DNA of 64,000 bases from an uncultured Bacteroidales bacterium (GCA_910586395.1 CAJUFX010000008.1:45648-109647), one strand, 5' to 3'; counted from the first letter of the stretch, positions 35,062 through 43,954 are shown. Notes: generated by a model from the letters alone, not told the origin. Numbers and translations are program-made.

Positions 35062-35094
35062 AAAAAAAGGGTTGCCATATGAATGGCAACCCTT
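35062..35094 (-). terminator. Terminator after cargo paralogue 2
   Basis: Stem GGGTTGCCAT (35069-35078) and ATGGCAACCC (35083-35092), followed on the minus strand by seven T. Confidence 0.8.
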
Positions 35095-35117
35095 TCCCTG
35101 AACAGAGCCGTCTGCGT

Positions 35118-38100
35118 TTACCGCACGACGACTTTCAACGTATGCACACCGGCGTTCGTGTAAACACGCGCCATATAAAGTCCCGGCGTAAAGCCGCCCA
35201 TGCTCACGCGGTAACTCTCGGTCGCCAGATTGCCGGCGGAACGATACACGATACCACCGGTTACATGGCCTATTTCAATGCGGTCGATGACCAAGCCGTA
35301 AGCCGTAACCGTCCACATATCGGCTACCGGATTGGGATATCCCCTTACATAACGTGAAAGATCCACATCCTTTTCATTCGCCGCATCGCCTGTAAACACC
35401 TCGATGTCGTCCACCATAAACCACCACGAGTCTTCGGATACGCATTGAATGGCTACATATATATTCTGCCCCGCATAATCCGACAAATCGTATTCCACCC
35501 GCGTCCATTCGCCCGGCGCATAACCCGAAGCGATCGCCTTGAAACTGGCCGGTTTATCGTCTGTCGTGGAAACCAAGACATTGTAATGTTCCGGATAATT
35601 CGGATCCCAACTTCTCACCCAAAAACTGAAAGCCAGTTTGCCGGCCCCTTTCGCCATCGCGAATTCGGGCGAAATCAACCAGTCGTCATTCTTGGGATAA
35701 GCCAAAAGACTCAAACCGAAACGATCGCCGCTATGCGCCGCATTGACCACCTCTCCCGTATATTCGTCCCGCTCGCCGGCCAAAACCGAATTGTAGGCCA
35801 TAAAACCGAACGGCACATTGGAATTCGGAAAATTCATATTGTGGGGACCGGGTTTATTTCCATCCATATCCACAGACTTCCACGCGGGTTCGAAACCGCT
35901 CGTCGCGAAATCATCGCAATACTCGAAATCCATCTTGCGCGGATCAATGAAGACGCAGTTTACCGTCTTCTTAACCGCATTATTACTCGGATCCTCGTCT
36001 CCGGCCAACACCGCTTCCACCGTAATGTTGTACTCGCCAACCTCGGCCATGTCCGCCGTAAACGCAATCCGTCCGGTTCCATAACCTTTTACCTTTTGAG
36101 TACGCGTTTTAACCTCCCCGTTGACCGTGCATTTGAATTCCACGTCCACGTCCTCATAGCCGAGATTGGCATAGGTGGCACGTATCGCCTGGTTGCCCGT
36201 AAAGGCCCCCTTTTCTTTCGGCGCATCGATACTCCGAACCAAAATATCCTTGGCTTTCAGCGATGTCACGGTACCGAATACCGCACGTACCCCCAAGAAG
36301 CCTTTGCCGGCTTGAATGGCGTAGGCGCCATTGCCCGTAATGAAGAAATAGCCGTCGAGATCGTCGTCCACGGCCACCGATATATTCTGAGAACCCAATT
36401 GACGCAGACCGATCAGATAACTGCCCGCCGGCATGATATGGGCCGGTACCTCAATCGTTCTCCAACCGCCGCCCAAACCGCGCTTCACTTCGTAATGCAT
36501 CGTGGCATCGCTCACGCGCCCCGTCCGCATGTTGACCGGATAAATCTCCACCGCCACATCGAAATCCTCCTGCACCGTAGTCTGGAGATCGACCCAACTG
36601 ACCATCACGGCCGTCAACGTATCCGTCTCGGCCAACGTAAAGATATTGCCCATTCCAAAATTACTCGAACTGACGCCGTGCGACGGGTTGTCAACACAAT
36701 AGTCGAAAGCATAGAGCGTATCGGTGGCCGAAAACGTAAACTCGGCCGTATTGTTGTATGGGTTGCCGTCAACCGCCGGCATCTCCACCGACAGGCTCAA
36801 CGTCACTTCATCGCCGACTTTCGGCATCTCTATCACACCGTCTATGGGACGGAAAACCGCCAGCGAATCTTTCCGTATAGCGGCTTCGGCGGTTCCGCCG
36901 ATTTCATTTCCGCCCTGCCGGATCACCATTTTGACCCCCGTCTCGTCATTCATGCCGCGATTGGCCACCAACGCTTCGAAAGACGGTTTGACGGCATGAC
37001 GCGCCGGCGTCATACGGCCCAAACGAGTCACCCAATCCGACAACACCATATCGTGTTCCTTGATCTCGGTCACCGAAACCTTTTGGATATACAACACGCC
37101 CCATGTGATCCGCGATACGATGGCGAACGCATATACCCCGTCCTCTTCGGGCGAAATCACGATTTCATCGCTGACAAGCATATTGTCCGTCATGACCTTT
37201 TCATAGCGCCTCACGACCTCCCAGCTTTCGACAGGCGTTCCCGCAATACCGCACAACACATCGAAATCCTCGTCCGTTCCCACGAGGCCGAAAATATCGA
37301 TACCGGCGACATAGTCGAATGCAAACCGGTAATTGCGGCCTTTCTGCAACGGCATGCAACGCGATACGAGCGGCAACGTATCCTCGGACTTGATGGCCAG
37401 CACCCGTGTCGGATCATACGACCATGTCCCCGTGGCAAATCCCCATTGCGCACGGTCCTCCGCCTTGTTCATATCGGTGACGAACGGCAACGCCGCTTCC
37501 GTAAAATGCCTTACGCTATCCGTCATCATATTGTTTTTCAAATTGTCCGAAGGTTCCAAAAGTCCGCTTTCCGTCGCCTTTACCGTACCGTCCACGCGCA
37601 ATTTGAAGTTTTTCCCCGCTTCCGACAAATCGGCCTTGGCCGTAAAAGCCACTTTGACCGTATCCAGCAACGGAATCCGCACGTCGAACGCCTCGGTCAC
37701 GGCTTCGCCGCCGTTGACACTGTAAGACAATTCAAAACGTTCGATAGCCGTCTTGCCTAAATTCACGAGCCGCAACGCCACCTCGCCTTCGTCAAGCGCA
37801 CAGGAGGACAACGGCAGATACATATAATCCAGCGACAGATCCGGCACGCCCGTGTATGGCGCCGCCCCTATCTCGATTTCATCCACATATATCCGGGCCT
37901 TATTCGCGTCCGAACACGCCCGGAGCGCGAAATAATAATCGCCGGCCGCCAAATCCACCTCTATGAGTTTGAACCGCCAGTGGCGGCCATAAAACGTCCA
38001 GGTCTCCAATTCATTCATTTTGTCCGGATCGGATTCCGTACCGTAATAAACGCCCAGACGCACCGCATCGGTCGGTTGTACGGACCCACCCGCATACAGA

Positions 38101-38618
38101 AAAGCGATATAGGCCTTGCCGTCGGAAAAACGGACCGGCTTGGCCGTAACCAACCAATCGTCAACCGGGGTGGTCTGGTTGAAAATACTGAAAATACAAC
38201 CGCCTTCCGTGCTTCCGTTCAAGGCCGGCCAATTCTCATGATACTCGTAAGCCCAAGAGAACGCATCCCCGTCTCCGTCCAAAACCGCCCAATTGTCCAA
38301 ATCGGTCTTGGCATCGAAATTACAGACGAAAGGCGGCGTGAAATACCCGTCGGCCGCTTTGGCACGCTTGAGCGTCGCGGGCGCATCCGGATTTGCCGCC
38401 ACGTCTTTCCGCATACGCCGGTACAGGGCGGCAACGTCTTCGTCGCCTTTCGCCAAACGCGGCAAAAGCCGCATAGTCTCTTCCTCGGACAAGACCGATG
38501 CCTGATTATCCGGCAAGGCCTCTGTAGAATGGTTTCCGTTTTGCTGCGCCGACACCGCATCCATGCCGGCCATGCCCAACAAAAGTGCAATACCCAAGGT
38601 TACTGCTAATTTTTTCAT
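35118..38618 (-). CDS. Large T9SS cargo protein with choice-of-anchor J domains (paralogue 2)
   Basis: 1166 residues from MKKLAVTLGIALLLGMAGMD, a signal peptide ending near VSAQ. Layout as in paralogue 1: an anchor-J-type domain near residues 100-265 (NFDAKTDLDNWAVLDGDGDA), Ig-like repeats, a second such domain near 900-1085 (FGFMAYN, KNDDWLISPEFAMA), and a T9SS sorting domain at the end (VRGYPNPVADMWTV, GFTPGLYMARVYTNAG, TLKVVVR). The final 20 residues are almost identical to paralogue 1. It has its own promoter and terminator, so the two genes are expressed separately. Probable surface adhesin-like protein; ligand unknown. Confidence 0.88.
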   Translation of the reverse strand: MKKLAVTLGIALLLGMAGMDAVSAQQNGNHSTEALPDNQASVLSEEETMRLLPRLAKGDEDVAALYRRMRKDVAANPDAPATLKRAKAADGYFTPPFVCNFDAKTDLDNWAVLDGDGDAFSWAYEYHENWPALNGSTEGGCIFSIFNQTTPVDDWLVTAKPVRFSDGKAYIAFLYAGGSVQPTDAVRLGVYYGTESDPDKMNELETWTFYGRHWRFKLIEVDLAAGDYYFALRACSDANKARIYVDEIEIGAAPYTGVPDLSLDYMYLPLSSCALDEGEVALRLVNLGKTAIERFELSYSVNGGEAVTEAFDVRIPLLDTVKVAFTAKADLSEAGKNFKLRVDGTVKATESGLLEPSDNLKNNMMTDSVRHFTEAALPFVTDMNKAEDRAQWGFATGTWSYDPTRVLAIKSEDTLPLVSRCMPLQKGRNYRFAFDYVAGIDIFGLVGTDEDFDVLCGIAGTPVESWEVVRRYEKVMTDNMLVSDEIVISPEEDGVYAFAIVSRITWGVLYIQKVSVTEIKEHDMVLSDWVTRLGRMTPARHAVKPSFEALVANRGMNDETGVKMVIRQGGNEIGGTAEAAIRKDSLAVFRPIDGVIEMPKVGDEVTLSLSVEMPAVDGNPYNNTAEFTFSATDTLYAFDYCVDNPSHGVSSSNFGMGNIFTLAETDTLTAVMVSWVDLQTTVQEDFDVAVEIYPVNMRTGRVSDATMHYEVKRGLGGGWRTIEVPAHIMPAGSYLIGLRQLGSQNISVAVDDDLDGYFFITGNGAYAIQAGKGFLGVRAVFGTVTSLKAKDILVRSIDAPKEKGAFTGNQAIRATYANLGYEDVDVEFKCTVNGEVKTRTQKVKGYGTGRIAFTADMAEVGEYNITVEAVLAGDEDPSNNAVKKTVNCVFIDPRKMDFEYCDDFATSGFEPAWKSVDMDGNKPGPHNMNFPNSNVPFGFMAYNSVLAGERDEYTGEVVNAAHSGDRFGLSLLAYPKNDDWLISPEFAMAKGAGKLAFSFWVRSWDPNYPEHYNVLVSTTDDKPASFKAIASGYAPGEWTRVEYDLSDYAGQNIYVAIQCVSEDSWWFMVDDIEVFTGDAANEKDVDLSRYVRGYPNPVADMWTVTAYGLVIDRIEIGHVTGGIVYRSAGNLATESYRVSMGGFTPGLYMARVYTNAGVHTLKVVVR

Positions 38619-38652
38619 AAGAACATATTTTGAATTTGACATAATTAGTTTT

Positions 38653-38684
38653 CAAATATACGCATTTCCGCAAAAAATCGCAAG
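38653..38684 (-). promoter_or_regulatory. Promoter for cargo paralogue 2
   Basis: Minus-strand TATATTTG (38653-38660), 20-base spacer, CTTG (38681-38684). It supports the start at 38618 rather than an in-frame ATG at 38642. Confidence 0.5.
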
Positions 38685-38814
38685 CCGCGACACGCCTGCG
38701 CAGGCTGCGCGGCATGCCCGCGACACACAAAACCGATGACCGGAACGTCCTGTCCGTTATGGAAACACACGATGGATTCAGTTAAACGCCTGAAACGAAG
38801 AAAGCCCCATAATA

Positions 38815-38853
38815 AAAATGAGAGCCTCCCGTATTTATCGGAAACCCTCATCT
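38815..38853 (-). terminator. Possible terminator after tRNA-Pro
   Basis: An imperfect stem formed by GAGAGCCTCCCG and CGGAAACCCTC, followed on the minus strand by five T. It lies about 20 bases past the tRNA. Confidence 0.5.
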
Positions 38854-38870
38854 TCGATATTTTATCCAAG

Positions 38871-38944
<74 letters not shown>

Positions 38945-38951
38945 AACCGGA

Positions 38952-38983
38952 CAAAGGTAATCTTTTTCGCGTTAAGCCGCAAA
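38952..38983 (-). promoter_or_regulatory. Promoter for tRNA-Pro
   Basis: Minus-strand TTTG (38980-38983), 20-base spacer, TACCTTTG (38952-38959): a full consensus match just before the tRNA. Confidence 0.65.
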
Positions 38984-39016
38984 CGGACCGGCTATATTTC
39001 ACCTGAAGTCCCCCCG

Positions 39017-40309
39017 CTACACAAACAGCGCGTTTACGTCCGCGAGCGCCTTCTCCGGCGTCACATCCAACGGGAACACGACCGACGGCTTGAGGTTCCA
39101 CAATTTTTTGTCCTGCTTGAACCGCTGTTCGCCGCCGCCCGTAATATTGAGCATGACCAACGCGTCGGCGGGCACCGTGCCGGCCTTGACGCTCGCTTCC
39201 AAGGACGAAACGGCCACGCCGGCCGCCGAATAGATGTCGATGCCCTCGGTTTCCTTGAACAAGGCCTGCGCGGCCATCAGTTCGCGGTTCGTGACCTGCA
39301 ACACATCGCCCCGCGTATCTTTGAGCGCGTCGTACAAGCCGCCGGCAATGCCGTAAGGCGGCTGACGGTTCGAAAGCACCTTGGCCTGAATGGTCTCGGC
39401 ATCGCGGCGCGCCTGGTCGTCGTCGTAAGGCAACAGCGCGCGGGAATCGGCCTGCCAAGCCTTGTACATCGGCAAAAACGGCGTATTCTGCGACACCATG
39501 AGCCGCATCTTGTGCGTGCCGAAACGGCCGTCCTCTATCAGACGTAGGTTGGCCTCCCAAGCCGCGATCGCCCCCGTGCCGCTGCCCACGGCCTGAAAAT
39601 AAAAGTCGGGAATACGGCCGATATGGTCCACGGCCGACAAGACCGTCGTGGACATGCCGTCACGGCGCGCGATGTTCTTGGCGCCGCCCTCAGCCAAAAA
39701 CCGCGGCGAACTCAACACCATGTTGCTGATGCGGATGGCGTCGAAATAATCGCCGCCCTTTTGCGCCGCAATGAGTTTAACGCAATCATTCAGCGGCTGT
39801 TCGAACCACAACGCGTCAAGATTGTCTTCCGGCACGCTCAACAGCAAGGGAATCTTATTCTCGGAACATACCTTGGCGAACGCGCGCGCGGTATTGCCGG
39901 CCGAAGCCACGACCAAAATCCGGTCGTTTCCCTCGGGCAGACGGCCGCAAACCGAATAGGCTTCGGTTTCCTTGAAGGAACAGGTACTCATACGCGCCCC
40001 TATTTCGGGGAAATAACCGCTGAACGTGATATAGAGGTTTTTCAATCCCAAAGCCCGCGCCAAGCCCTCGCTCCGATACGTAACCGGCGCACACGAACCC
40101 GCCAGCATCCGGCGCACGGGCAACCAGTCGGCAAAACGGTAGATGCCGTAAGACGCGTCTTTGGGCGCAAACTGTTTTTGCGCGTATTCAGCCCGGACCA
40201 AAGACGGTTTTTCGGCCTGCGGGTCATCTATAATCCAGCCGCTGTCATCGAACAAACGGCCGGTAGCCACATTTTTCAACCGATAGGCGGTCGCTTTCAA
40301 ACTTTCCAT
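39017..40309 (-). CDS. Cysteate synthase (threonine synthase-like PLP enzyme)
   Basis: 430 residues, fold type II PLP enzyme resembling threonine synthase. The PLP lysine is K113 in STCSFKETEAYSV; the phosphate loop region is VVASAGNTARAFAKV, and a glycine-rich site follows in AVGSGTGAIAAWEAN. The pattern FSGYFPEIGARMSTCSFKE is that of cysteate synthase, which forms L-cysteate from phosphoserine and sulfite, rather than true threonine synthase. In gut Bacteroidota, cysteate feeds capnine-type sulfonolipids. I chose ATG 40309, which gives the normal family length. Gene context (tRNA-Pro and ROK kinase) gives no further support, and threonine synthase remains the alternative. Confidence 0.78.
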   Translation of the reverse strand: MESLKATAYRLKNVATGRLFDDSGWIIDDPQAEKPSLVRAEYAQKQFAPKDASYGIYRFADWLPVRRMLAGSCAPVTYRSEGLARALGLKNLYITFSGYFPEIGARMSTCSFKETEAYSVCGRLPEGNDRILVVASAGNTARAFAKVCSENKIPLLLSVPEDNLDALWFEQPLNDCVKLIAAQKGGDYFDAIRISNMVLSSPRFLAEGGAKNIARRDGMSTTVLSAVDHIGRIPDFYFQAVGSGTGAIAAWEANLRLIEDGRFGTHKMRLMVSQNTPFLPMYKAWQADSRALLPYDDDQARRDAETIQAKVLSNRQPPYGIAGGLYDALKDTRGDVLQVTNRELMAAQALFKETEGIDIYSAAGVAVSSLEASVKAGTVPADALVMLNITGGGEQRFKQDKKLWNLKPSVVFPLDVTPEKALADVNALFV

Positions 40310-40431
40310 AATCGTATCTCTTAAAACGAAACGGCTGTGCCTTGACAAACGGTTGATCAAAGCCAAGCCTTTACCAATCAATTATTTTTCAACTTTTACG
40401 CCGCGAACGGTCGGCCGTACGCAACACGTTT

Positions 40432-40464
40432 CAAAGGTAGTCTTTTTTACGGAGATATGCCAAA
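40432..40464 (-). promoter_or_regulatory. Promoter for the cysteate synthase gene
   Basis: Minus-strand TTTG (40461-40464), 21-base spacer, TACCTTTG (40432-40439). The leader is about 115 bases. It lies just past the ROK kinase stop. Confidence 0.6.
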
Positions 40465-40491
40465 AACACCGCAAACGCCTCCTCCGCCAGA

Positions 40492-41415
40492 CTACCTCAA
40501 CTGCCGCGGAAGAGACGCCGCACCCAGAATAGCGCCGTTCCTGCCCAACAGACCAGAAAATTCGAGGCGGACGCTGCCCCTGTACGAATACAACAAATGG
40601 GCGTCGAAAGACCGCAAGGTCGGCTTGAGCAGATAGTCGCCGGCGCCGAGCGCGACGCCCCCATATAAAAAGATGTGCGAAGGCGCCGTGCAGAGCGCGA
40701 TGTTGGCCAAGCCCCAGCCCAGCATCTTGCCGGCCTGCCCAAAGGCTTCGATGGCCACCGGGTCGTTCTGTCCGGCCAAATCGCAAAGGTCTTTGTAATT
40801 CCCGATTTCCGGCTCATGGTGATGGATTTGGCACAGTTCGTTGTAGGTGGCCACAATGCCTGACGCCGTCACATAGCGTTCCAGACAGCCGCTACGGCCA
40901 CAACCGCAGGGACGGCCGCCCGGAATCATGACCATGTGACCGACCTCGCCGGCCATGCCGTTGGCGCCATCCACCGCCTTGCCGTTCACGATAAAGCCGC
41001 TGCCAAGCCCCGTGCCCAACGTAATCTCGACAAAATCCTTCAGTCCCTGCCCTTTGCCGTAATACAACTCGCCTATGGCGGCCGCGTTGGCGTCGTTGGC
41101 CAAAGCCACCGGTATATCGGGAAAATACTGCTTGAACAAATCGACGAACGGCACGATTCCCTTGAACGGCAGATTGGCCGCCTCCACCATGACGCCTTGG
41201 TCGCCGCGGCCGTTCGGGCAACCGACGCCGATGCCTTCCAACGGCTGACGGCTCTGCTTGGTCATGCGCAGAATCGACTCCGCTATGGCCAGCACCAAAT
41301 CCGGCGCCGAATAGAACTTACCGGTCTTCAGCCCTTCCCGATCCAACAATTTACCATCCTCAGACACCAAGCCCACTTCCACGTTGGTGCCCCCTATATC
41401 CACACCGCAAAACAT
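40492..41415 (-). CDS. ROK family sugar kinase, probable glucokinase
   Basis: 307 residues. The ATP site GVDIGGTNVEVGLVSEDGK is at residues 4-22; ALANDANAAAIGE carries the catalytic aspartate; GEVGHMVMIPGG followed by CGCGRSGCLERYVT is the ROK zinc signature with its cysteines and histidine. These indicate an active sugar kinase, most likely for glucose; N-acetylated sugars are an alternative within the family. No DNA-binding domain is present, so it is not a ROK repressor. Single gene, divergent from the HicB-like gene. Confidence 0.9.
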   Translation of the reverse strand: MFCGVDIGGTNVEVGLVSEDGKLLDREGLKTGKFYSAPDLVLAIAESILRMTKQSRQPLEGIGVGCPNGRGDQGVMVEAANLPFKGIVPFVDLFKQYFPDIPVALANDANAAAIGELYYGKGQGLKDFVEITLGTGLGSGFIVNGKAVDGANGMAGEVGHMVMIPGGRPCGCGRSGCLERYVTASGIVATYNELCQIHHHEPEIGNYKDLCDLAGQNDPVAIEAFGQAGKMLGWGLANIALCTAPSHIFLYGGVALGAGDYLLKPTLRSFDAHLLYSYRGSVRLEFSGLLGRNGAILGAASLPRQLR

Positions 41416-41437
41416 AATCTTCGGTATTTAAAAATTA

Positions 41438-41445
41438 CAAATATA
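41438..41445 (-). promoter_or_regulatory. -7 box for the ROK kinase gene
   Basis: TATATTTG on the minus strand, 22 bases before the start codon; no clear -33 box. Confidence 0.35.
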
Positions 41446-41496
41446 CGCTTTTTTCATCGTACACGGGTAATATAGCGCGATGGCGGGCATGGGAGA

Positions 41497-41544
41497 GCCC
41501 CGTCGGACCGCGTTGGATTTCATCCGACGTTTTCTCACCGGGGC
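41497..41544. other. Structured intergenic stretch between ROK kinase and HicB genes
   Basis: GCCCCG (41497-41502) can pair with CGGGGC (41539-41544), and inside it TCGGA (41503-41507) with TCCGA (41523-41527), giving a two-part hairpin. The 391-base gap also holds the divergent promoters of its two neighbours; I see no gene in it. Confidence 0.4.
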
Positions 41545-41687
41545 AAAGTCTATGCTTATGCATTTCCGCCCCCGGCTTAACGAAAACGTTCAAACATAAA
41601 CAACGCTTCCGAAACTTTTTTTCATATGTTTTCACTCTAAAACGTATTATAAGAAACAGACTTAAATCATGTACGATTTAAGCCTCC

Positions 41688-41719
41688 ATTTTATTGCAAC
41701 TAAAGAATAGTTACATTTG
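41688..41719 (+). promoter_or_regulatory. Promoter for the HicB-like gene
   Basis: TACATTTG (41712-41719) with a TTTT -33 position 19 bases upstream. The leader of about 80 bases includes a small hairpin AACCG/CGGTT. Confidence 0.45.
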
Positions 41720-41806
41720 CCAATCCATTTGATATGGGATGTATGGACAAACAGACCAACCGCTTTAAACGGTTGCCCAAGCTTTATATTATAACAACCA
41801 TAAACC

Positions 41807-42148
41807 ATGAATAACCTACTCCATTATAAGGGGTTTGTCGGTTCGGTCGCGTTCAGCGAAAAAGACGGCGTATTTTGTGGCAAAATCGAGGGTATCAAGC
41901 ATCTGGTCAACTTTGAAGGAGAGAACGCCAAAGGTTTGAAGAAGGCTTTTCAGGATGCGGTGGACGAATATCTGGCTTATTGCGCGACAGAGAACATCGC
42001 CCCGCAAAAAAGTTATTCCGGTTCGCTGAACATCCGGATTTCCCCTGAAATTCACCGCCGCATAGCGGTTTTAGCCCGACAAAACGGCATTTTCCTCAAC
42101 GCTTTCATCAAACAGGCGTTGGAGCAACAAGTTCATCTGACAAAATAA
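41807..42148 (+). CDS. HicB family antitoxin-like protein, no HicA partner
   Basis: 113 residues. The N-terminal part (HYKGFVGSVAFSEKDGVFCG) is the HicB degraded-RNase-H-like fold with KGLKKAFQDAVDEYLAYC following; the C-terminal part (SGSLNIRISPEIHRRIAVLA) is a ribbon-helix-helix or HicB-type DNA-binding module. HicB normally neutralises the HicA mRNA interferase encoded beside it, but no HicA-like frame is visible on either side. It may be a solitary regulator or the survivor of a lost pair. The next gene starts 11 bases downstream on the same strand. Confidence 0.85.
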   Translation: MNNLLHYKGFVGSVAFSEKDGVFCGKIEGIKHLVNFEGENAKGLKKAFQDAVDEYLAYCATENIAPQKSYSGSLNIRISPEIHRRIAVLARQNGIFLNAFIKQALEQQVHLTK

Positions 42149-42159
42149 AACTCGCTCTT

Positions 42160-42585
42160 ATGCAGACGCTCATCGATTTGTTACACGCGGAGGCTTGTTC
42201 CTGCGTGATCCGGAACGGGACGGACGTGCGGATTTTCAAGCAACGCGGCGTGGCCGACCTCTACGATTTATATACGGGTGACCCGACGTTTACGGCAGGG
42301 GCGGAAATAGCCGACAAGGTCGTGGGCAAAGGCGCGGCGGCCCTGATACGGCTCGGCGGCATCAGGGCGGTTTATGCCGACGTGATCAGCGAACCGGCGG
42401 CGGCCCTGTTGGCGGAGGGCGGCATAGGCTTGACGTTCGGACAAAAGGTGCCGCATATCGTCAACCGACGCGGCGACGGTTTCTGTCCGTTGGAAACGGC
42501 CTGCGGCGAATTGCCGTTCGAAGCGCTTTGGCCCGTGATTCAAAATTTTGTGAAAACGCAACGTGCCGCCGAGGCCGGCCACTGA
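42160..42585 (+). CDS. DUF1893 domain protein
   Basis: 141 residues. IADKVVGKGAAALIRLGG and FGQKVPHIVNRRGDGFCPLE are the family signatures. DUF1893 proteins have a cytidine-deaminase-like fold, but the reaction is not known. The segment LYTGDPTFTAG is encoded by a copy of the 15-base palindromic repeat ACGGGTGACCCGACG that is intergenic elsewhere in the window. It follows the HicB-like gene by 11 bases and is probably co-transcribed. Confidence 0.85.
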   Translation: MQTLIDLLHAEACSCVIRNGTDVRIFKQRGVADLYDLYTGDPTFTAGAEIADKVVGKGAAALIRLGGIRAVYADVISEPAAALLAEGGIGLTFGQKVPHIVNRRGDGFCPLETACGELPFEALWPVIQNFVKTQRAAEAGH

Positions 42586-42611
42586 CACAATAAGTAAAAA
42601 CACAGGTGTCC

Positions 42612-42658
42612 GAACATCTACTTCGCCCCCACGTACGCGACGCTTCCTAATGTCGGCG
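42612..42658 (+). repeat. Dispersed intergenic repeat, copy 2
   Basis: Matches 3621-3668 over its whole length with a few mismatches; shared cores are ACGTACGC and CCTAATGTCGG. It lies between DUF1893 and yraN. Confidence 0.55.
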
Positions 42659-42694
42659 ACTTAGAGGCCCGGCCCCTGCAAAAAGCCCCTGTTT

Positions 42695-43129
42695 ATGGCA
42701 AATATAAAAACACGCCCGACGCCGACGCCAGCATCCAAGCCCCTCAACCGCCAGGGGAACGCCCTGCCGGAATCGTATGTCACGGGGCGGCGCGGCGAAC
42801 TGGCGGCCAAGGCCTATCTCGAAACCCGCGGCTACACGGTTTTGGCCATGAACTACCATGCGGGACACCGAGAAATCGACCTCATCGCACAGACGGCGGA
42901 CCGCTTGGTATTCGTGGAAGTCAAAACCCGGGCGCAGAACGGCCTCGTCCTGCCGCAAGACGCCGTACACCGGCTCAAGCAATACCATCTGCTACGCGCC
43001 GCCAACACCTATATCTTGCGGACCAACAACCCGCTCGAAGCCCGCTTCGACATCATCTGCGTCCGCAAAACCACCGGCGGACAGATCGAAGTGACCGACC
43101 ATATCGTCGATGCGTTCCGGCAGGCGTAA
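42695..43129 (+). CDS. YraN family (UPF0102) nuclease-like protein
   Basis: 144 residues. The PD-(D/E)xK-like core is clear: GRRGELAAKAYLETRGYTVL, HREIDLIAQTADRLVFVEVK with E, D and the E-x-K pair, then TRAQ. The family is widespread and probably acts on DNA or RNA, but its function is not established. The N-terminal 25 residues are a polar extension rich in Pro, Thr and Asn. It is convergent with comF. Confidence 0.88.
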   Translation: MANIKTRPTPTPASKPLNRQGNALPESYVTGRRGELAAKAYLETRGYTVLAMNYHAGHREIDLIAQTADRLVFVEVKTRAQNGLVLPQDAVHRLKQYHLLRAANTYILRTNNPLEARFDIICVRKTTGGQIEVTDHIVDAFRQA

Positions 43130-43183
43130 CAAGCCGGCCGGCTGCCGCAAACCGCCAGGTCAAATCAAGACCACCGTAAACCG

Positions 43184-43954
43184 TCAGGCCGGCGTCGCGG
43201 CCGTGGCAACGCTCAGCCGGATGTCCGGCAATTCGGCCAGCAGGGCGGCCGCCACACTCTCCAGGGTCGCACCCGTGGTCAAAACATCGTCCACCAACAG
43301 GAGATGCTTGCCGGCCACGCGCGCCCGCAATGCCGCATCCCCGTTCACTTCATAGACGTCCCGCACGTTGTCCCAGCGTTCCGCCCGATTCTTGCGCGTC
43401 TGGCTTTCGTTGAATCGCCGTTTAAACAATAAATCCGTCAGGAGTTCGGGCGCGCGGACGGCACCGACGACGGCCTTCCCCGCCGAAGGCGAAGCCTCGC
43501 CCGCAGACCACACCGACGCCATGCCCTGCCCCAACAACGCGGCCTGATTGTAGCCGCGACGCTTCAATTTATCCGGATGCAGCGGCACGGGTACGATATA
43601 ATCCACCCCCGCATAAAGCGGCGACCGCGCCAGACGCCGCCCCATCATCGCACCGATATACAGGCCCAACTTTGGCTGACGCTTGTATTTCAACGCATGC
43701 AACAAAGCCTGCACGCGCCCGTCTGGCGTAAAGAACAACATGGATGCCCCCCCGCACAACGGCAGGCGCCCGTAAAAAGCCCGCGCCGTCGGATTGTCGG
43801 CCCAGTGCTCATAATGCGTATAGGGCAAATGCACGCGACAGGCTGTACACAACACGAGTTCGCCCGCCACCAACGGATGACCGCACGCCTTGCAGACCGG
43901 CGGATACATAAAATCGACAAAAGCCCGCCAATACGATATAATTCTTCGGATCAT
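43184..43954 (-). CDS. comF: ComF family phosphoribosyltransferase-like protein
   Basis: 256 residues. An N-terminal zinc finger has C21, C24, C36 and C39 (VCKACGHPL and LCTACR); the C-terminal type I PRTase domain has the PRPP loop HLLLVDDVLTTGATL. FNESQTRKNRAERW is also typical of ComF. Family members take part in DNA uptake and natural transformation in some bacteria; in Bacteroidota the role is unproven. No other competence gene is adjacent. Confidence 0.92.
   Translation of the reverse strand: MIRRIISYWRAFVDFMYPPVCKACGHPLVAGELVLCTACRVHLPYTHYEHWADNPTARAFYGRLPLCGGASMLFFTPDGRVQALLHALKYKRQPKLGLYIGAMMGRRLARSPLYAGVDYIVPVPLHPDKLKRRGYNQAALLGQGMASVWSAGEASPSAGKAVVGAVRAPELLTDLLFKRRFNESQTRKNRAERWDNVRDVYEVNGDAALRARVAGKHLLLVDDVLTTGATLESVAAALLAELPDIRLSVATAATPA

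Noticed and set aside
35445..37760. Open plus-strand frame of 771 codons opposite cargo paralogue 2
   Set aside because: His/Arg-rich translation without domains; the minus-strand protein has a signal peptide and a T9SS sorting domain.
39017..40309. Threonine synthase as the first call
   Set aside because: The PLP-lysine region and the length fit cysteate synthase better, and no threonine-pathway genes are adjacent. It is kept as the alternative.
41435..41635. Short minus-strand frame of 66 codons as a HicA toxin
   Set aside because: Its translation lacks the HicA fold pattern and the catalytic histidine context, and it lies on the opposite strand from the HicB-like gene.
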